Source: an uncultured Clostridia bacterium (lineage in GTDB: Bacteria > Bacillota > Clostridia > Oscillospirales > Acutalibacteraceae). From it: a stretch of 32,305 nucleotides of DNA. Below, one piece after another: positions 8,018 to 16,902 of this stretch; position 1 is the stretch's first letter; every line of letters begins with the position of its first letter. The position numbers and the translations under genes were made by a program. The DNA lies in assembly GCA_946646305.1 (NCBI GenBank), contig CAMPCO010000005.1:1-32305 (forward strand), read 5' to 3'. The notes below the pieces were generated by a model. The model had not been told where the DNA came from. It searched no databases and worked only from the letters and a program-made list of their open reading frames with translations.

Positions 8018-8995
8018 ATGATTATTATAAAAAACAAATCTTTTGACCCGTATTTTAACCTCGCCGCAGAAGAATATTTTATAAAAACCGCCAAAGAGCC
8101 TATGATTATGCTTTGGCGAAACGGTCCTGCGGTTATAGTTGGTGTTAATCAAAACACGGCGGCTGAAGTAAACCGCGAATATTGCGAAGAAAACGGAATT
8201 GCCGTTGTTCGCCGCCTTACGGGCGGTGGTGCGGTTTTTCACGATAAGGGTAATATAAACTACACCTATATCGAAAAAAACGACAGCACAAAATTCAGCA
8301 ACTATTCGCTCTTTACAAAGGATATTATCGATTATCTAAAAACCCTGGGGCTTTGTGCCACACTTTCCGGCAGAAACGATGTGCTTATAGGCGATAAAAA
8401 GATAATGGGCAATGCCCAGTGTGTTAAATGCGGTAATATAATGCACCACGGATGTATTCTTTACTCGGCTGATTTGTCCCGCCTTTCAAAAGCGCTTAAT
8501 GTCAGCCGCGCCAAGATAGAAAGCAAGGGGATAAAATCGGTATCTTCAAGGGTTGTAAATATTTCCGACTGCTTAAAACAGAATCTTTCATCCGATGATT
8601 TTCTAAAAGGTCTTGAATGTTTTCTTGAAAAAAGGTATAATTGTAAGGCAAGGGAACTATCTCACCTTGAAAAAGAGAAAATAGAAGCTATAAAAAGCGA
8701 AAAGTATCTGCTTTTTGATTGGAATTTCGGCTCTTCGCCCGATTATTCTTTTGAAAAAAGCGAAAAATTCCCCTTTGGAATTGTTTCGGTAAGATTTAAT
8801 GTTCATAGCGGCGTTATCACCGACCTTAAAATCGAGGGTGATTTTTTCGGCAGTGAAGATATCCATGTGTTAGAAGAAAAAATAAAAGGCACAAAGCATT
8901 CATCTTCTTCGTTAGAAGCGGTGCTAAAGGGCGTGCCTACCGATTTGTTTATTAAAGGATGTAAAAGTTCCGATTTAATAAAATTATTTTTATAA
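8018..8995 (+). CDS. lplA: Lipoate-protein ligase A
   Basis: RRLTGGGAVFHDKGNINYTYI motif and C-terminal accessory domain; ATG 8018 (MIIIKNKSFDPYFNLAAEEY) preferred over track TTG 7994. Confidence 0.92.
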   Translation: MIIIKNKSFDPYFNLAAEEYFIKTAKEPMIMLWRNGPAVIVGVNQNTAAEVNREYCEENGIAVVRRLTGGGAVFHDKGNINYTYIEKNDSTKFSNYSLFTKDIIDYLKTLGLCATLSGRNDVLIGDKKIMGNAQCVKCGNIMHHGCILYSADLSRLSKALNVSRAKIESKGIKSVSSRVVNISDCLKQNLSSDDFLKGLECFLEKRYNCKARELSHLEKEKIEAIKSEKYLLFDWNFGSSPDYSFEKSEKFPFGIVSVRFNVHSGVITDLKIEGDFFGSEDIHVLEEKIKGTKHSSSSLEAVLKGVPTDLFIKGCKSSDLIKLFL

Positions 8996-9009
8996 GGAGA
9001 AAATTAAAA

Positions 9010-9660
9010 ATGCGTATTTTCCTCGACAGTGCTAATATTGACGAAGTCAAGAAAGCATACGAAATGGGCGCCATAACAGGCGTTACCACCAACCCTTCAA
9101 TCATCTCTCGCGAAAACAAAAAGTTTGATGATGTTTTGGGCGAAATACTTGATGTTATGGGAGAAGAAACCCTTGTTTTTGCAGAGGTTTTGGCTCTCGA
9201 TGCAGAAGGTATGATTGAAGAAGGTCTTGCTCTTGCCAAAAAGAGCCCCAACATTGTAGTAAAAATTCCGGCATTGCCCGAAGGCTTAAAGGCAGTTAAG
9301 GCTTTGTCCGAAAAAGGAATAAAGGTTTGCGTAACCGTTTGCTTCGCCGCAACCCAGGCAATTCTTGCCGCCAATGCGGGCGCTTCTTTCGTAGCTCCCT
9401 TTGTAGGCAGACTTGATGATATCGGCGAAAACGGACTTAACCTTTGTGCCGATATTCGCGAAATCTTTGATGCTCAGGGCATTGAAACCAAGATTGTTGC
9501 GGCTTCTGTTCGCCATCCCGTTCATGTTACCGAACTTGCAAGAATGGGTGTTGATATTGCAACAATGCCTTTCAAGGTAATCAATCAGATGATTTTAAAC
9601 CCCAATACCGACCGCGCCGTTGCAGGCTTCCTTAAGGATTGGGAAAAGGTTCCGAAATAA
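9010..9660 (+). CDS. fsa: Fructose-6-phosphate aldolase / transaldolase family
   Basis: MRIFLDSANIDEVKKAYEMGAITGVTTNPSII, VKIPALPEGLKAV; about 216 aa short form; SD AAGGAG. Confidence 0.88.
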   Translation: MRIFLDSANIDEVKKAYEMGAITGVTTNPSIISRENKKFDDVLGEILDVMGEETLVFAEVLALDAEGMIEEGLALAKKSPNIVVKIPALPEGLKAVKALSEKGIKVCVTVCFAATQAILAANAGASFVAPFVGRLDDIGENGLNLCADIREIFDAQGIETKIVAASVRHPVHVTELARMGVDIATMPFKVINQMILNPNTDRAVAGFLKDWEKVPK

Positions 9661-9673
9661 TTTTCAAGTTTTT

Positions 9674-9703
9674 AAAACCGCAGGTTTTACCTGCGGTTTT
9701 GCA
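9674..9703 (+). terminator. Rho-independent terminator after transaldolase
   Basis: AAAACCGCAGG-TTTTA-CCTGCGGTTTT. Confidence 0.85.
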
Positions 9704-9708
9704 TTTTA

Positions 9709-9736
9709 TTGATATTTGGGAAAAATATGATATAAT
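9709..9736 (+). promoter_or_regulatory. Sigma-A-like promoter for cardiolipin synthase
   Basis: TTGATA (9709-9714), 16-bp spacer, TATAAT (9731-9736). Confidence 0.6.
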
Positions 9737-9770
9737 AAGAACATAAATTATAAAAAAGGGGGCGATTACC

Positions 9771-11327
9771 ATAAAGAAAACCGGGCGAACTAAAACCAGT
9801 GTTAAAAACAAACGCGGTATTCCTTTGCAGGCGAGAATAATTGTTTCGGCATTTCTTATTCTTTTCCAAATAGTTTTCCTCTTTGCCCTGCTTTATAATA
9901 TCTACGATTATGCGGTTATCTATACCTTGCAGGAAATAGCGGGCATTATAATGGTAATCGTGCTTTTAAATCGCCGCGGGCAGAGGATATACAACACCGC
10001 GTGGATAATACTTATCCTCATTTTCCCGATATTCGGTATCAGCGCGTATATGCTTTGGGGCGGCGCAAGGTTTACACCCCGTTTCCGCAAAAAAATGCGC
10101 GAATGCGAGCTTAGATATAAGCATATTCTTGAAGATGACCGCGCCGTTCACGAAGAACTGCATGTTATAGATAATGCCAAGGCAACCGATGCCGACTATT
10201 TAACAAGGGAATCTAACTACCCGCTGTATAAAGACTCAACGGCGGAATATTTTTCACCGGGCGAAGAGTTCTGGCCGCGCTTTTTATCGGAACTTGAAAT
10301 GGCGGAAGATTATATATTCTTAGAGTTTTTCATAGTTGCCGAAGGTGTCTTTTGGGACAGTATTTATAAAATATTAAAATCCAAGGCAAAAGCCGGGCTT
10401 GATGTAAGGATAATATTTGATGATTTCGGCTCTATAAAACGCCAGAGAAAAGATTTTATAAAGCGGCTCAAAAAGGCGGGTATAAGGGTTGCCGTTTTCA
10501 ACAAAATCGGGCCTTCTTTCTCCCTTTTTATGAACAACCGCGACCATCGTAAAATAGCCGTTATAGATGGCAAAACCGCCATAACCGGCGGCATAAATCT
10601 TGCAGATGAATATGTAAACGAGATCGAGCGCTTCGGCTATTGGATGGACTCTGCAACCATTATAAAGGGCAAAGCGGTAACAAGCTTCCTTTATATGTTT
10701 TGCGTTATGTGGGAGTTCACAACGGGACAAAAGGTGGATATAAACGCCTTTTACCGTAATTACAGGGTTGCAAACGCCACAGGCTTTGTTCAGCCATATA
10801 GCGATAGCCCGCTTGATACAAGAAACCCCGCAAAGGGAATATATATGCGAATTATAAGCGGCGCGGCGCGATATGTTTATATCTGCTCGCCCTATCTTAT
10901 AATCGATGACACCATGCGCGAGGTTTTAAAAATGGCGGCAAAATCGGGTATAGATATCAGAATTATCACACCCCATATCCCCGATAAATGGTATGTTCAT
11001 CCGGTTACCCAGTATAATTATCTCGAGCTTATGGAAAGCGGTGTTCGTATTTTTGAATACACCCCCGGCTTTATCCATTCAAAACTCTTTGTCTGCGATG
11101 ACAAGGTCGCCACAATAGGCACCGTAAATATGGACTATCGCAGTTTTGCTCTGCATTTTGAATGCGGCGCATGGATGTATGATACCGATGCCGTTTATAA
11201 GGCGCGCGACCATATTTTTGAAATTCTAAAAGACTGCGAAGAGATAACAGTTGATGTTTGGCGTAAAAAACCGGCGGGGCAAAGGCTTAAATGCTGGCTG
11301 CTTAATTTGCTCGCGCCGTTTATGTAA
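9771..11327 (+). CDS. cls: Cardiolipin synthase (two-PLD-domain)
   Basis: HKD motifs HRKIAVIDGKTAITGGINLAD and HSKLFVCDDKVATIGTVNMD; N-terminal TM helices. Start placed at a non-standard ATA with SD AAGGGGG; the first standard start is TTG 9825. Confidence 0.9.
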   Translation: MKKTGRTKTSVKNKRGIPLQARIIVSAFLILFQIVFLFALLYNIYDYAVIYTLQEIAGIIMVIVLLNRRGQRIYNTAWIILILIFPIFGISAYMLWGGARFTPRFRKKMRECELRYKHILEDDRAVHEELHVIDNAKATDADYLTRESNYPLYKDSTAEYFSPGEEFWPRFLSELEMAEDYIFLEFFIVAEGVFWDSIYKILKSKAKAGLDVRIIFDDFGSIKRQRKDFIKRLKKAGIRVAVFNKIGPSFSLFMNNRDHRKIAVIDGKTAITGGINLADEYVNEIERFGYWMDSATIIKGKAVTSFLYMFCVMWEFTTGQKVDINAFYRNYRVANATGFVQPYSDSPLDTRNPAKGIYMRIISGAARYVYICSPYLIIDDTMREVLKMAAKSGIDIRIITPHIPDKWYVHPVTQYNYLELMESGVRIFEYTPGFIHSKLFVCDDKVATIGTVNMDYRSFALHFECGAWMYDTDAVYKARDHIFEILKDCEEITVDVWRKKPAGQRLKCWLLNLLAPFM

Positions 11328-11343
11328 AAAGAAAGGTGATATT

Positions 11344-11484
11344 ATGAAAAAGTTTTTTAGTGTTATAACCGCTATTTCCACCGCGCTTGCCGCTATCTAC
11401 GGAATAATGGCACTGCTCGACAGATTAAAAAATCGCCAACCGGATGTCGTTTATTTCGACACCAAGGATGATGAAGAAAAATAG
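11344..11484 (+). CDS. 46-aa small membrane protein
   Basis: ATG 11344 with SD AAAGGTGAT: MKKFFSVITAISTALAAIYGIMALLDRLKNRQPDVVYFDTKDDEEK; one hydrophobic segment and acidic tail. Confidence 0.7.
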   Translation: MKKFFSVITAISTALAAIYGIMALLDRLKNRQPDVVYFDTKDDEEK

Positions 11485-11490
11485 AGCTTA

Positions 11491-11517
11491 AAAGGGTCGG
11501 GAAACCGACCCTTTTTT
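11491..11517 (+). terminator. Rho-independent terminator
   Basis: AAAGGGTCGG-GAAA-CCGACCCTTTTTT. Confidence 0.9.
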
Positions 11518-11529
11518 ATATAATAAATA

Positions 11530-11558
11530 TTGATAATTTAATAAAATGATGATATAAT
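11530..11558 (+). promoter_or_regulatory. Sigma-A-like promoter for recJ operon
   Basis: TTGATA (11530-11535), 17-bp spacer, TATAAT (11553-11558). Confidence 0.6.
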
Positions 11559-11594
11559 TAAACTGTATATTGGCTCAAAAGGGGTGAATAGGCA

Positions 11595-13604
11595 GTGGCT
11601 TTAAAAAAATGGATAATCGGCAAACCTGATAGACAGGCCGCAAAACTTTTAGCGGAAGAATGCGATGTTGATCCGTTTGTGGCGCTTATAGCCGTATCGC
11701 GCGGCATAACCGAAGCCGCTGAACTTGAACAGTATCTCTCCACCGAATGTTATCTTTCCGACCCGAGAGAGCTTGCCGATATCACCCTTGCCGCCGATAT
11801 TATAAACGCCGCAATAGAAAATAAAGATAAAATCGCGGTTTACGGCGACTATGATTGTGACGGTATTGTTTCAACCGCTTTGCTTTATGATTATCTATCC
11901 TCCCGCGGGGCAGATGTTGTTACATATATTCCCGACAGACTAAATGAAGGCTATGGTATGAATAATGCCGCCATTGATAAACTGAACTCAATGGGAGTTA
12001 AGGTCATAGTTACGGTGGATAACGGTATATCCTCTGTAAATGAGGTAGAGTATGCCAACTCGCTTGATTTAACCGTTGTTATAACCGACCACCATATTCC
12101 GCCTCCGGTTTTGCCGGAAGCGGCGGCGATTGTTGACCCCAAAAGACCCGACTGCGGCAGTTCTTTTAAGGAAATATGCGGGGCAGAGGTTGCCTTTAAG
12201 CTTTGCTGTGTTCTTGATGATAAAGAGCCCGAGCAGATGATTTCCCGCTATGCCGATTTATTATCCATCGCCGTAATAGGTGATGTTATGCCCCTTATCC
12301 ACGAAAACCGCGCCATTGTAAGAGAGGGTATAAAAAAGATAAGGCGCAACCCGTCTCTCGGAATATCGGCTATTATAAATTCCGCCGGTGTTGACAGAAA
12401 TGCCATAACATCGGGCAGAATATCTTTTGCCATAACTCCCCGCATAAACGCGGCGGGCAGAATGGGCTCGGCGGATAGGGCGCTGGACCTTTTGCTTTCA
12501 ACCGATACACTTAAAGCCCTGACCATTGCCGGAGAAATAGATGCGGATAATTCCCGCCGCCAGGCGGTAGAGCGCGAAATAACCGAACAGGCGATAGCCA
12601 TTATCGAAAATAACGGATATTACAACGATAGGGTAATTGTTGTAGAGGGTAAAGATTGGCATCTCGGTGTTACGGGCATTGTGGCATCGAGAATATGCGA
12701 AAAATACGGCAAACCCGCTATCGTTTTATCCAATAGCGGTGAGAATTATCACGGTTCAGGCAGAAGCCATGACGGCTTTAACCTTTTTGATGCCATATTT
12801 GCGGCAAGTGAACATCTTGTTCGCTACGGCGGCCATGCCCAGGCGGCAGGTATAACGGTAAGACCTGAAAAGATTGCCGATTTCAGAAAGGCTGTAAATG
12901 ATTATGCCGCAACTCTTCCTTATGCCATTCCGTCTATAAATATAGATTTCAAGTTAAACCCGGCGGCTATGTCGGTAGATATGGCGCATACCATAAAACA
13001 GCTTGAACCCTTCGGGCATAAAAACCCGTTGCCCGTTTTCGCTCTTATGGGTGTAACGCTGGACAGAATAACCGAACTTTCAGGCGGCAAGCATTTAAAA
13101 CTAATCTTTACAAAAGGAGATTGCCGTTTTGATGCCCTGCTTTTTAATACAACCCGCGAAAAGTTTTGCTTTTCTGTAGGCGATTGCCTTGATTTGGCGG
13201 TAACCCTTGATACAAATTACTTCCGCGAGCAGTATAATCTTTCGGTTCTTATAAAAGCCATAAGAACATCGAATATAGATGAGGAAAAGGCATTTTTTGA
13301 AAAAGAAAAATTAGAGGAATATTTAAGCGGCAAATCTGTTTCAAAGGATATTTTGCTGCCCTCTCGTGAAGAGATAGGAATAATCTATAAAGAAATAAAG
13401 GGCGGCATCGCTTTAAAGGAAAGAATAATCTATCTGCATTTAAGCGATATAGGTTATGCCAAAACAAATATAGCGCTTAAAACCCTTGCGGAATTAGGAC
13501 TTATAACCGAAAACGGCGGGGCTTTGACCTGCCCGCCAAGTTCTGCTAAAACCGACCTTTATGCCTCTAAAACATATAATGAATTATCGAAAGGGGGAAT
13601 ATGA
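11595..13604 (+). CDS. recJ: Single-stranded-DNA-specific exonuclease RecJ
   Basis: DHH motifs YGDYDCDGIVSTALLY, VTVDNGISS, VITDHHIPP; DHHA1 GGHAQAAGITV. Confidence 0.95.
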   Translation: MALKKWIIGKPDRQAAKLLAEECDVDPFVALIAVSRGITEAAELEQYLSTECYLSDPRELADITLAADIINAAIENKDKIAVYGDYDCDGIVSTALLYDYLSSRGADVVTYIPDRLNEGYGMNNAAIDKLNSMGVKVIVTVDNGISSVNEVEYANSLDLTVVITDHHIPPPVLPEAAAIVDPKRPDCGSSFKEICGAEVAFKLCCVLDDKEPEQMISRYADLLSIAVIGDVMPLIHENRAIVREGIKKIRRNPSLGISAIINSAGVDRNAITSGRISFAITPRINAAGRMGSADRALDLLLSTDTLKALTIAGEIDADNSRRQAVEREITEQAIAIIENNGYYNDRVIVVEGKDWHLGVTGIVASRICEKYGKPAIVLSNSGENYHGSGRSHDGFNLFDAIFAASEHLVRYGGHAQAAGITVRPEKIADFRKAVNDYAATLPYAIPSINIDFKLNPAAMSVDMAHTIKQLEPFGHKNPLPVFALMGVTLDRITELSGGKHLKLIFTKGDCRFDALLFNTTREKFCFSVGDCLDLAVTLDTNYFREQYNLSVLIKAIRTSNIDEEKAFFEKEKLEEYLSGKSVSKDILLPSREEIGIIYKEIKGGIALKERIIYLHLSDIGYAKTNIALKTLAELGLITENGGALTCPPSSAKTDLYASKTYNELSKGGI

Positions 13605-13607
13605 TTT

Positions 13608-15803
13608 ATGACCGAAACGGAAAAACGAGATTATGAAGATTTATGCGAATGTCTTAAAAAACAGGGCGGTAATTACGACCTGGCGCTTATTAAGTCTGCC
13701 TTTGAATTCTGCGTTGAGTCACATACCGGTCAAAAGCGCTGGACAAATGAAGATTATTATATTCATCCGGTAAATGTTGCAAAAATCATAGTTTCCCTCG
13801 GTATGGACAGTCAGTCAATAGCGGCGGCGCTTTTGCACGATGTTGTTGAAGATACAAAGGCGAGCGTTGATGATATAAAGAAAATGTTCGGCGAGGATGT
13901 CGCTCTGCTTGTGGATGGTGTTACAAGAATAAATAAACTAACCATCGTTTCAAAAGAAGAAGAGCGCGCCGAGTCGCTGAGAAAAATGCTTATAGCCATG
14001 GGCAAGGATATAAGGGTTATTATCATAAAACTTGCCGACCGCCTTCATAATATGCGAACAATCGATGCAATACCAAAGGAAAAACAACGCGATAAATCGC
14101 GTGAAACCCTTGAAATCTATGCGCCTATTGCCCATAGGCTCGGTATCAGACCTGTTAAGGAAGAACTTGAAGATATAGCCATAAAGCATCTCGACCCCGT
14201 GGCATACAGTGAAATAGAAGGACTTTTAAAGGTTCAAAAAGCGCAGAGAGATATAATCTTAAATGATATTAAATCCCGCATAGAAGAACGGGTTAAGGCA
14301 GAAATGCCCGGAACAAATATGACCTTTCAAAGCCGTGTTAAATCTATTTACGGCATTTACAGAAAGATGTATTTACAGGGCAGAGATTTTGATGAGATTT
14401 ACGATGTTTATGCCATCCGCATTATAACCGACACCGTTTCCGATTGTTATAATGTTCTAGGCATTATGCATGATATTTTCCGCCCGATACCCAATAGGTT
14501 TAAAGATTATATTTCCACCCCTAAGCCCAATATGTATCAGTCGCTTCATACCACCGTTATCGGCAGAGAGGGTATCCCTTTTGAAATACAGATAAGAACC
14601 TATGAAATGCACCACACTGCTGAATACGGTATCGCGGCGCACTGGAAATATAAAGAGCATATAACCCAAAACGATGAAAAGATGGAAAAGCGCCTTGCGT
14701 GGATAAGGCAAATTCTTGAAGATAATGACTCATCGGGCGATGCAACCGACCTTGTAAGAAGTATAAAAATCGACCTCTCGCAAGAGGATGTTTTCGCCGT
14801 GACACCTAAAGGCGATATAATAAACCTGCCCATGGGCTCTACCGTTGTGGACTTTGCTTTTGCCATCCATTCGGAGGTTGGCATAAAAATGATAGGCGCT
14901 AAGGTTGACGGCAAAATCGTTCCGATAAACCATGTTATAAACACCGGTGAGGTTATAGATATTCTGACCTCATCCCAAGCGGGCAGGGGACCCAGCCGCG
15001 ATTGGCTTAATATCGCGGTTACAAACTCTGCAAAAGCAAAGATAAGGCAGTGGTTTAAAAAGGAAAAACGCGCCGAGAATATCGAAACCGGCAAAGCCGA
15101 TATCGAAAGAGAAATGCGCAGAGAGAATATGCATTTCGAAAACGAGAGCGCCGAGGAGCAGTTTTTGGAAGAAACCGCCAAGCGGTATCATTATAACGAC
15201 TGCGAAGAGTTTTTCGCCGCAATCGGCTATGGCGGAATATTGCTTTCAAATATTATGCCGCGCCTTCGCGAGGAATATAACAAGAAAAATGCCGACAAAA
15301 AGCCAAAAACATTTGATGATATTAAGGCAAAGCATACCACCGCTTCCACCGAAGGGGTTGTTGTTGAAGGAATTGATAACTGCCTTATAAAACTTTCAAA
15401 ATGCTGCGCCCCGCTTCCCGGGGATGATATTATCGGCTTTATAACCCGCGGGCACGGCGTTTCAATTCATAAAAGAGATTGTAACAATGTGCCAAAGGAT
15501 CTTTCATCCTGTGAAGAACCCGACAGATGGATACATGCGCATTGGTCGGGCGATTTAGGCGCAGGGTTCAGCACAACCATTCAGCTTGCCGCAGTCGACA
15601 GAGCCGGGCTTCTCGGCGATATTATGAATGTTGCTTATAATATGCATCTGGCGGTTCATTCTCTAAACGCCCGTAAATTAAAGGGCGGCGACAGTGTAAT
15701 AACCGTCACCATAAATGCGGAAAGTGTTGAGCACTTAAAAAGCATAATTTTAAAGCTTGAAAAAATAGAAGGCATTTATAATGTCGAAAGGGTAGTACAA
15801 TGA
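13608..15803 (+). CDS. relA: Bifunctional (p)ppGpp synthetase/hydrolase RelA/SpoT
   Basis: HD domain AALLHDVVEDT, synthetase YQSLHTTVIG...FEIQIRT, TGS and C-terminal ACT domains. Confidence 0.96.
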   Translation: MTETEKRDYEDLCECLKKQGGNYDLALIKSAFEFCVESHTGQKRWTNEDYYIHPVNVAKIIVSLGMDSQSIAAALLHDVVEDTKASVDDIKKMFGEDVALLVDGVTRINKLTIVSKEEERAESLRKMLIAMGKDIRVIIIKLADRLHNMRTIDAIPKEKQRDKSRETLEIYAPIAHRLGIRPVKEELEDIAIKHLDPVAYSEIEGLLKVQKAQRDIILNDIKSRIEERVKAEMPGTNMTFQSRVKSIYGIYRKMYLQGRDFDEIYDVYAIRIITDTVSDCYNVLGIMHDIFRPIPNRFKDYISTPKPNMYQSLHTTVIGREGIPFEIQIRTYEMHHTAEYGIAAHWKYKEHITQNDEKMEKRLAWIRQILEDNDSSGDATDLVRSIKIDLSQEDVFAVTPKGDIINLPMGSTVVDFAFAIHSEVGIKMIGAKVDGKIVPINHVINTGEVIDILTSSQAGRGPSRDWLNIAVTNSAKAKIRQWFKKEKRAENIETGKADIEREMRRENMHFENESAEEQFLEETAKRYHYNDCEEFFAAIGYGGILLSNIMPRLREEYNKKNADKKPKTFDDIKAKHTTASTEGVVVEGIDNCLIKLSKCCAPLPGDDIIGFITRGHGVSIHKRDCNNVPKDLSSCEEPDRWIHAHWSGDLGAGFSTTIQLAAVDRAGLLGDIMNVAYNMHLAVHSLNARKLKGGDSVITVTINAESVEHLKSIILKLEKIEGIYNVERVVQ

Positions 15804-16258
15804 AAGCGGTCATCCAAAGGGTAAAAAACGCATCCGTTTCGGTCGGAGGTTCGGTCTGCGGCAGTTGCCGGGAAGGGTTTTTAATTCTCTTTTGCGCGGT
15901 CGAGGGCGATAGCGAAGAAGATATTGACATATTAGCCCAAAAAACCGTAAATCTTCGCGTTTTAGAGGATGAAAACGGCAAGATGAACCTGTCCCTTTTA
16001 GATAAGGCGGGCGAGGTTCTCTGCATTTCTCAGTTTACCCTGGCGGCAGATACCAAAAAAGGCAACCGCCCATCCTTTGTAAAAGCGATGGAGCCTGAAA
16101 CCGCTTCAAAATATTATGATTTATACTGCGAAAAATTAAAAGAATACGGCATAAAGCGGGTGGAAAAGGGAATTTTCGGCGCAGATATGAGCGTTTCGCT
16201 TATAAATGACGGACCCGTTACCATCATTCTTGATACCGATACTTGGAAAAAACATTAA
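15800..16258 (+). CDS. dtd: D-aminoacyl-tRNA deacylase
   Basis: MKAVIQRVKNASVSV, SQFTLAADTKKGNRPSF, NDGPVTIILDT; 4-bp overlap with relA. Confidence 0.95.
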   Translation: MKAVIQRVKNASVSVGGSVCGSCREGFLILFCAVEGDSEEDIDILAQKTVNLRVLEDENGKMNLSLLDKAGEVLCISQFTLAADTKKGNRPSFVKAMEPETASKYYDLYCEKLKEYGIKRVEKGIFGADMSVSLINDGPVTIILDTDTWKKH

Positions 16259-16269
16259 AGGGTAATAAT

Positions 16270-16902
16270 ATGGCAAAAGAAAAGGTTTTCCTGCTTCTTA
16301 AAAACAATAGAATAAGGTATTCAAATTGCTATGGAATATTAAGCGATGGCGGGGCGGTTGTTATAGACCCCGGCAAGTGCGATGAAAGAATAGTTTCTTT
16401 TCTTAACGATAATGCCGATAAGCAAAGATTTATAATCATCACCCATGCTCATTATGACCACCTTTTGGGCGCGGAGGAACTGCGGCAAAAAACAGGCGTT
16501 CCGATAGCGGCGGCAAAGGGCAATATGGATGATGATATGGTGATAAGGCTCGCCCCCACCCGTATGTTCAGAAGAGAAGACGGGCTCACTTTAAAATGCG
16601 ACCGCGAGCTTTTTGATGGCGAAATCTTTAAAGTCGGCGATATGGATATAAAGGTTTTAATAACCCCGGGCCACTCAAAGGGCAGCGCCTGCTTTCTTAT
16701 AAACGATAATCTTTTCAGCGGGGATACCCTCTTTCGCGGAACGGTCGGTGCCACCACCTTCCCCGGCGGCGATGCGGCGGAAATGCTTGAAAGCATAAGG
16801 CGGCTTAAAAAACTCGACCCGGCGATAAAGGTTTTCCCCGGCCACGAGGAGTCAACCACCATAGCAGAAGAACTGATGTTTAACCCTTTTATGAGGTATT
16901 AA
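16270..16902 (+). CDS. MBL-fold metallohydrolase (glyoxalase II-like)
   Basis: THAHYDHLLG, TPGHSKGSACF, FSGDTLF, FPGHEESTT; ATG 16270 preferred over track 16243. Confidence 0.92.
   Translation: MAKEKVFLLLKNNRIRYSNCYGILSDGGAVVIDPGKCDERIVSFLNDNADKQRFIIITHAHYDHLLGAEELRQKTGVPIAAAKGNMDDDMVIRLAPTRMFRREDGLTLKCDRELFDGEIFKVGDMDIKVLITPGHSKGSACFLINDNLFSGDTLFRGTVGATTFPGGDAAEMLESIRRLKKLDPAIKVFPGHEESTTIAEELMFNPFMRY

Noticed and set aside
14600-15181. 193-aa minus-strand ORF
   Set aside because: Antisense to relA/spoT coding sequence, serine-rich composition typical of a shadow ORF.
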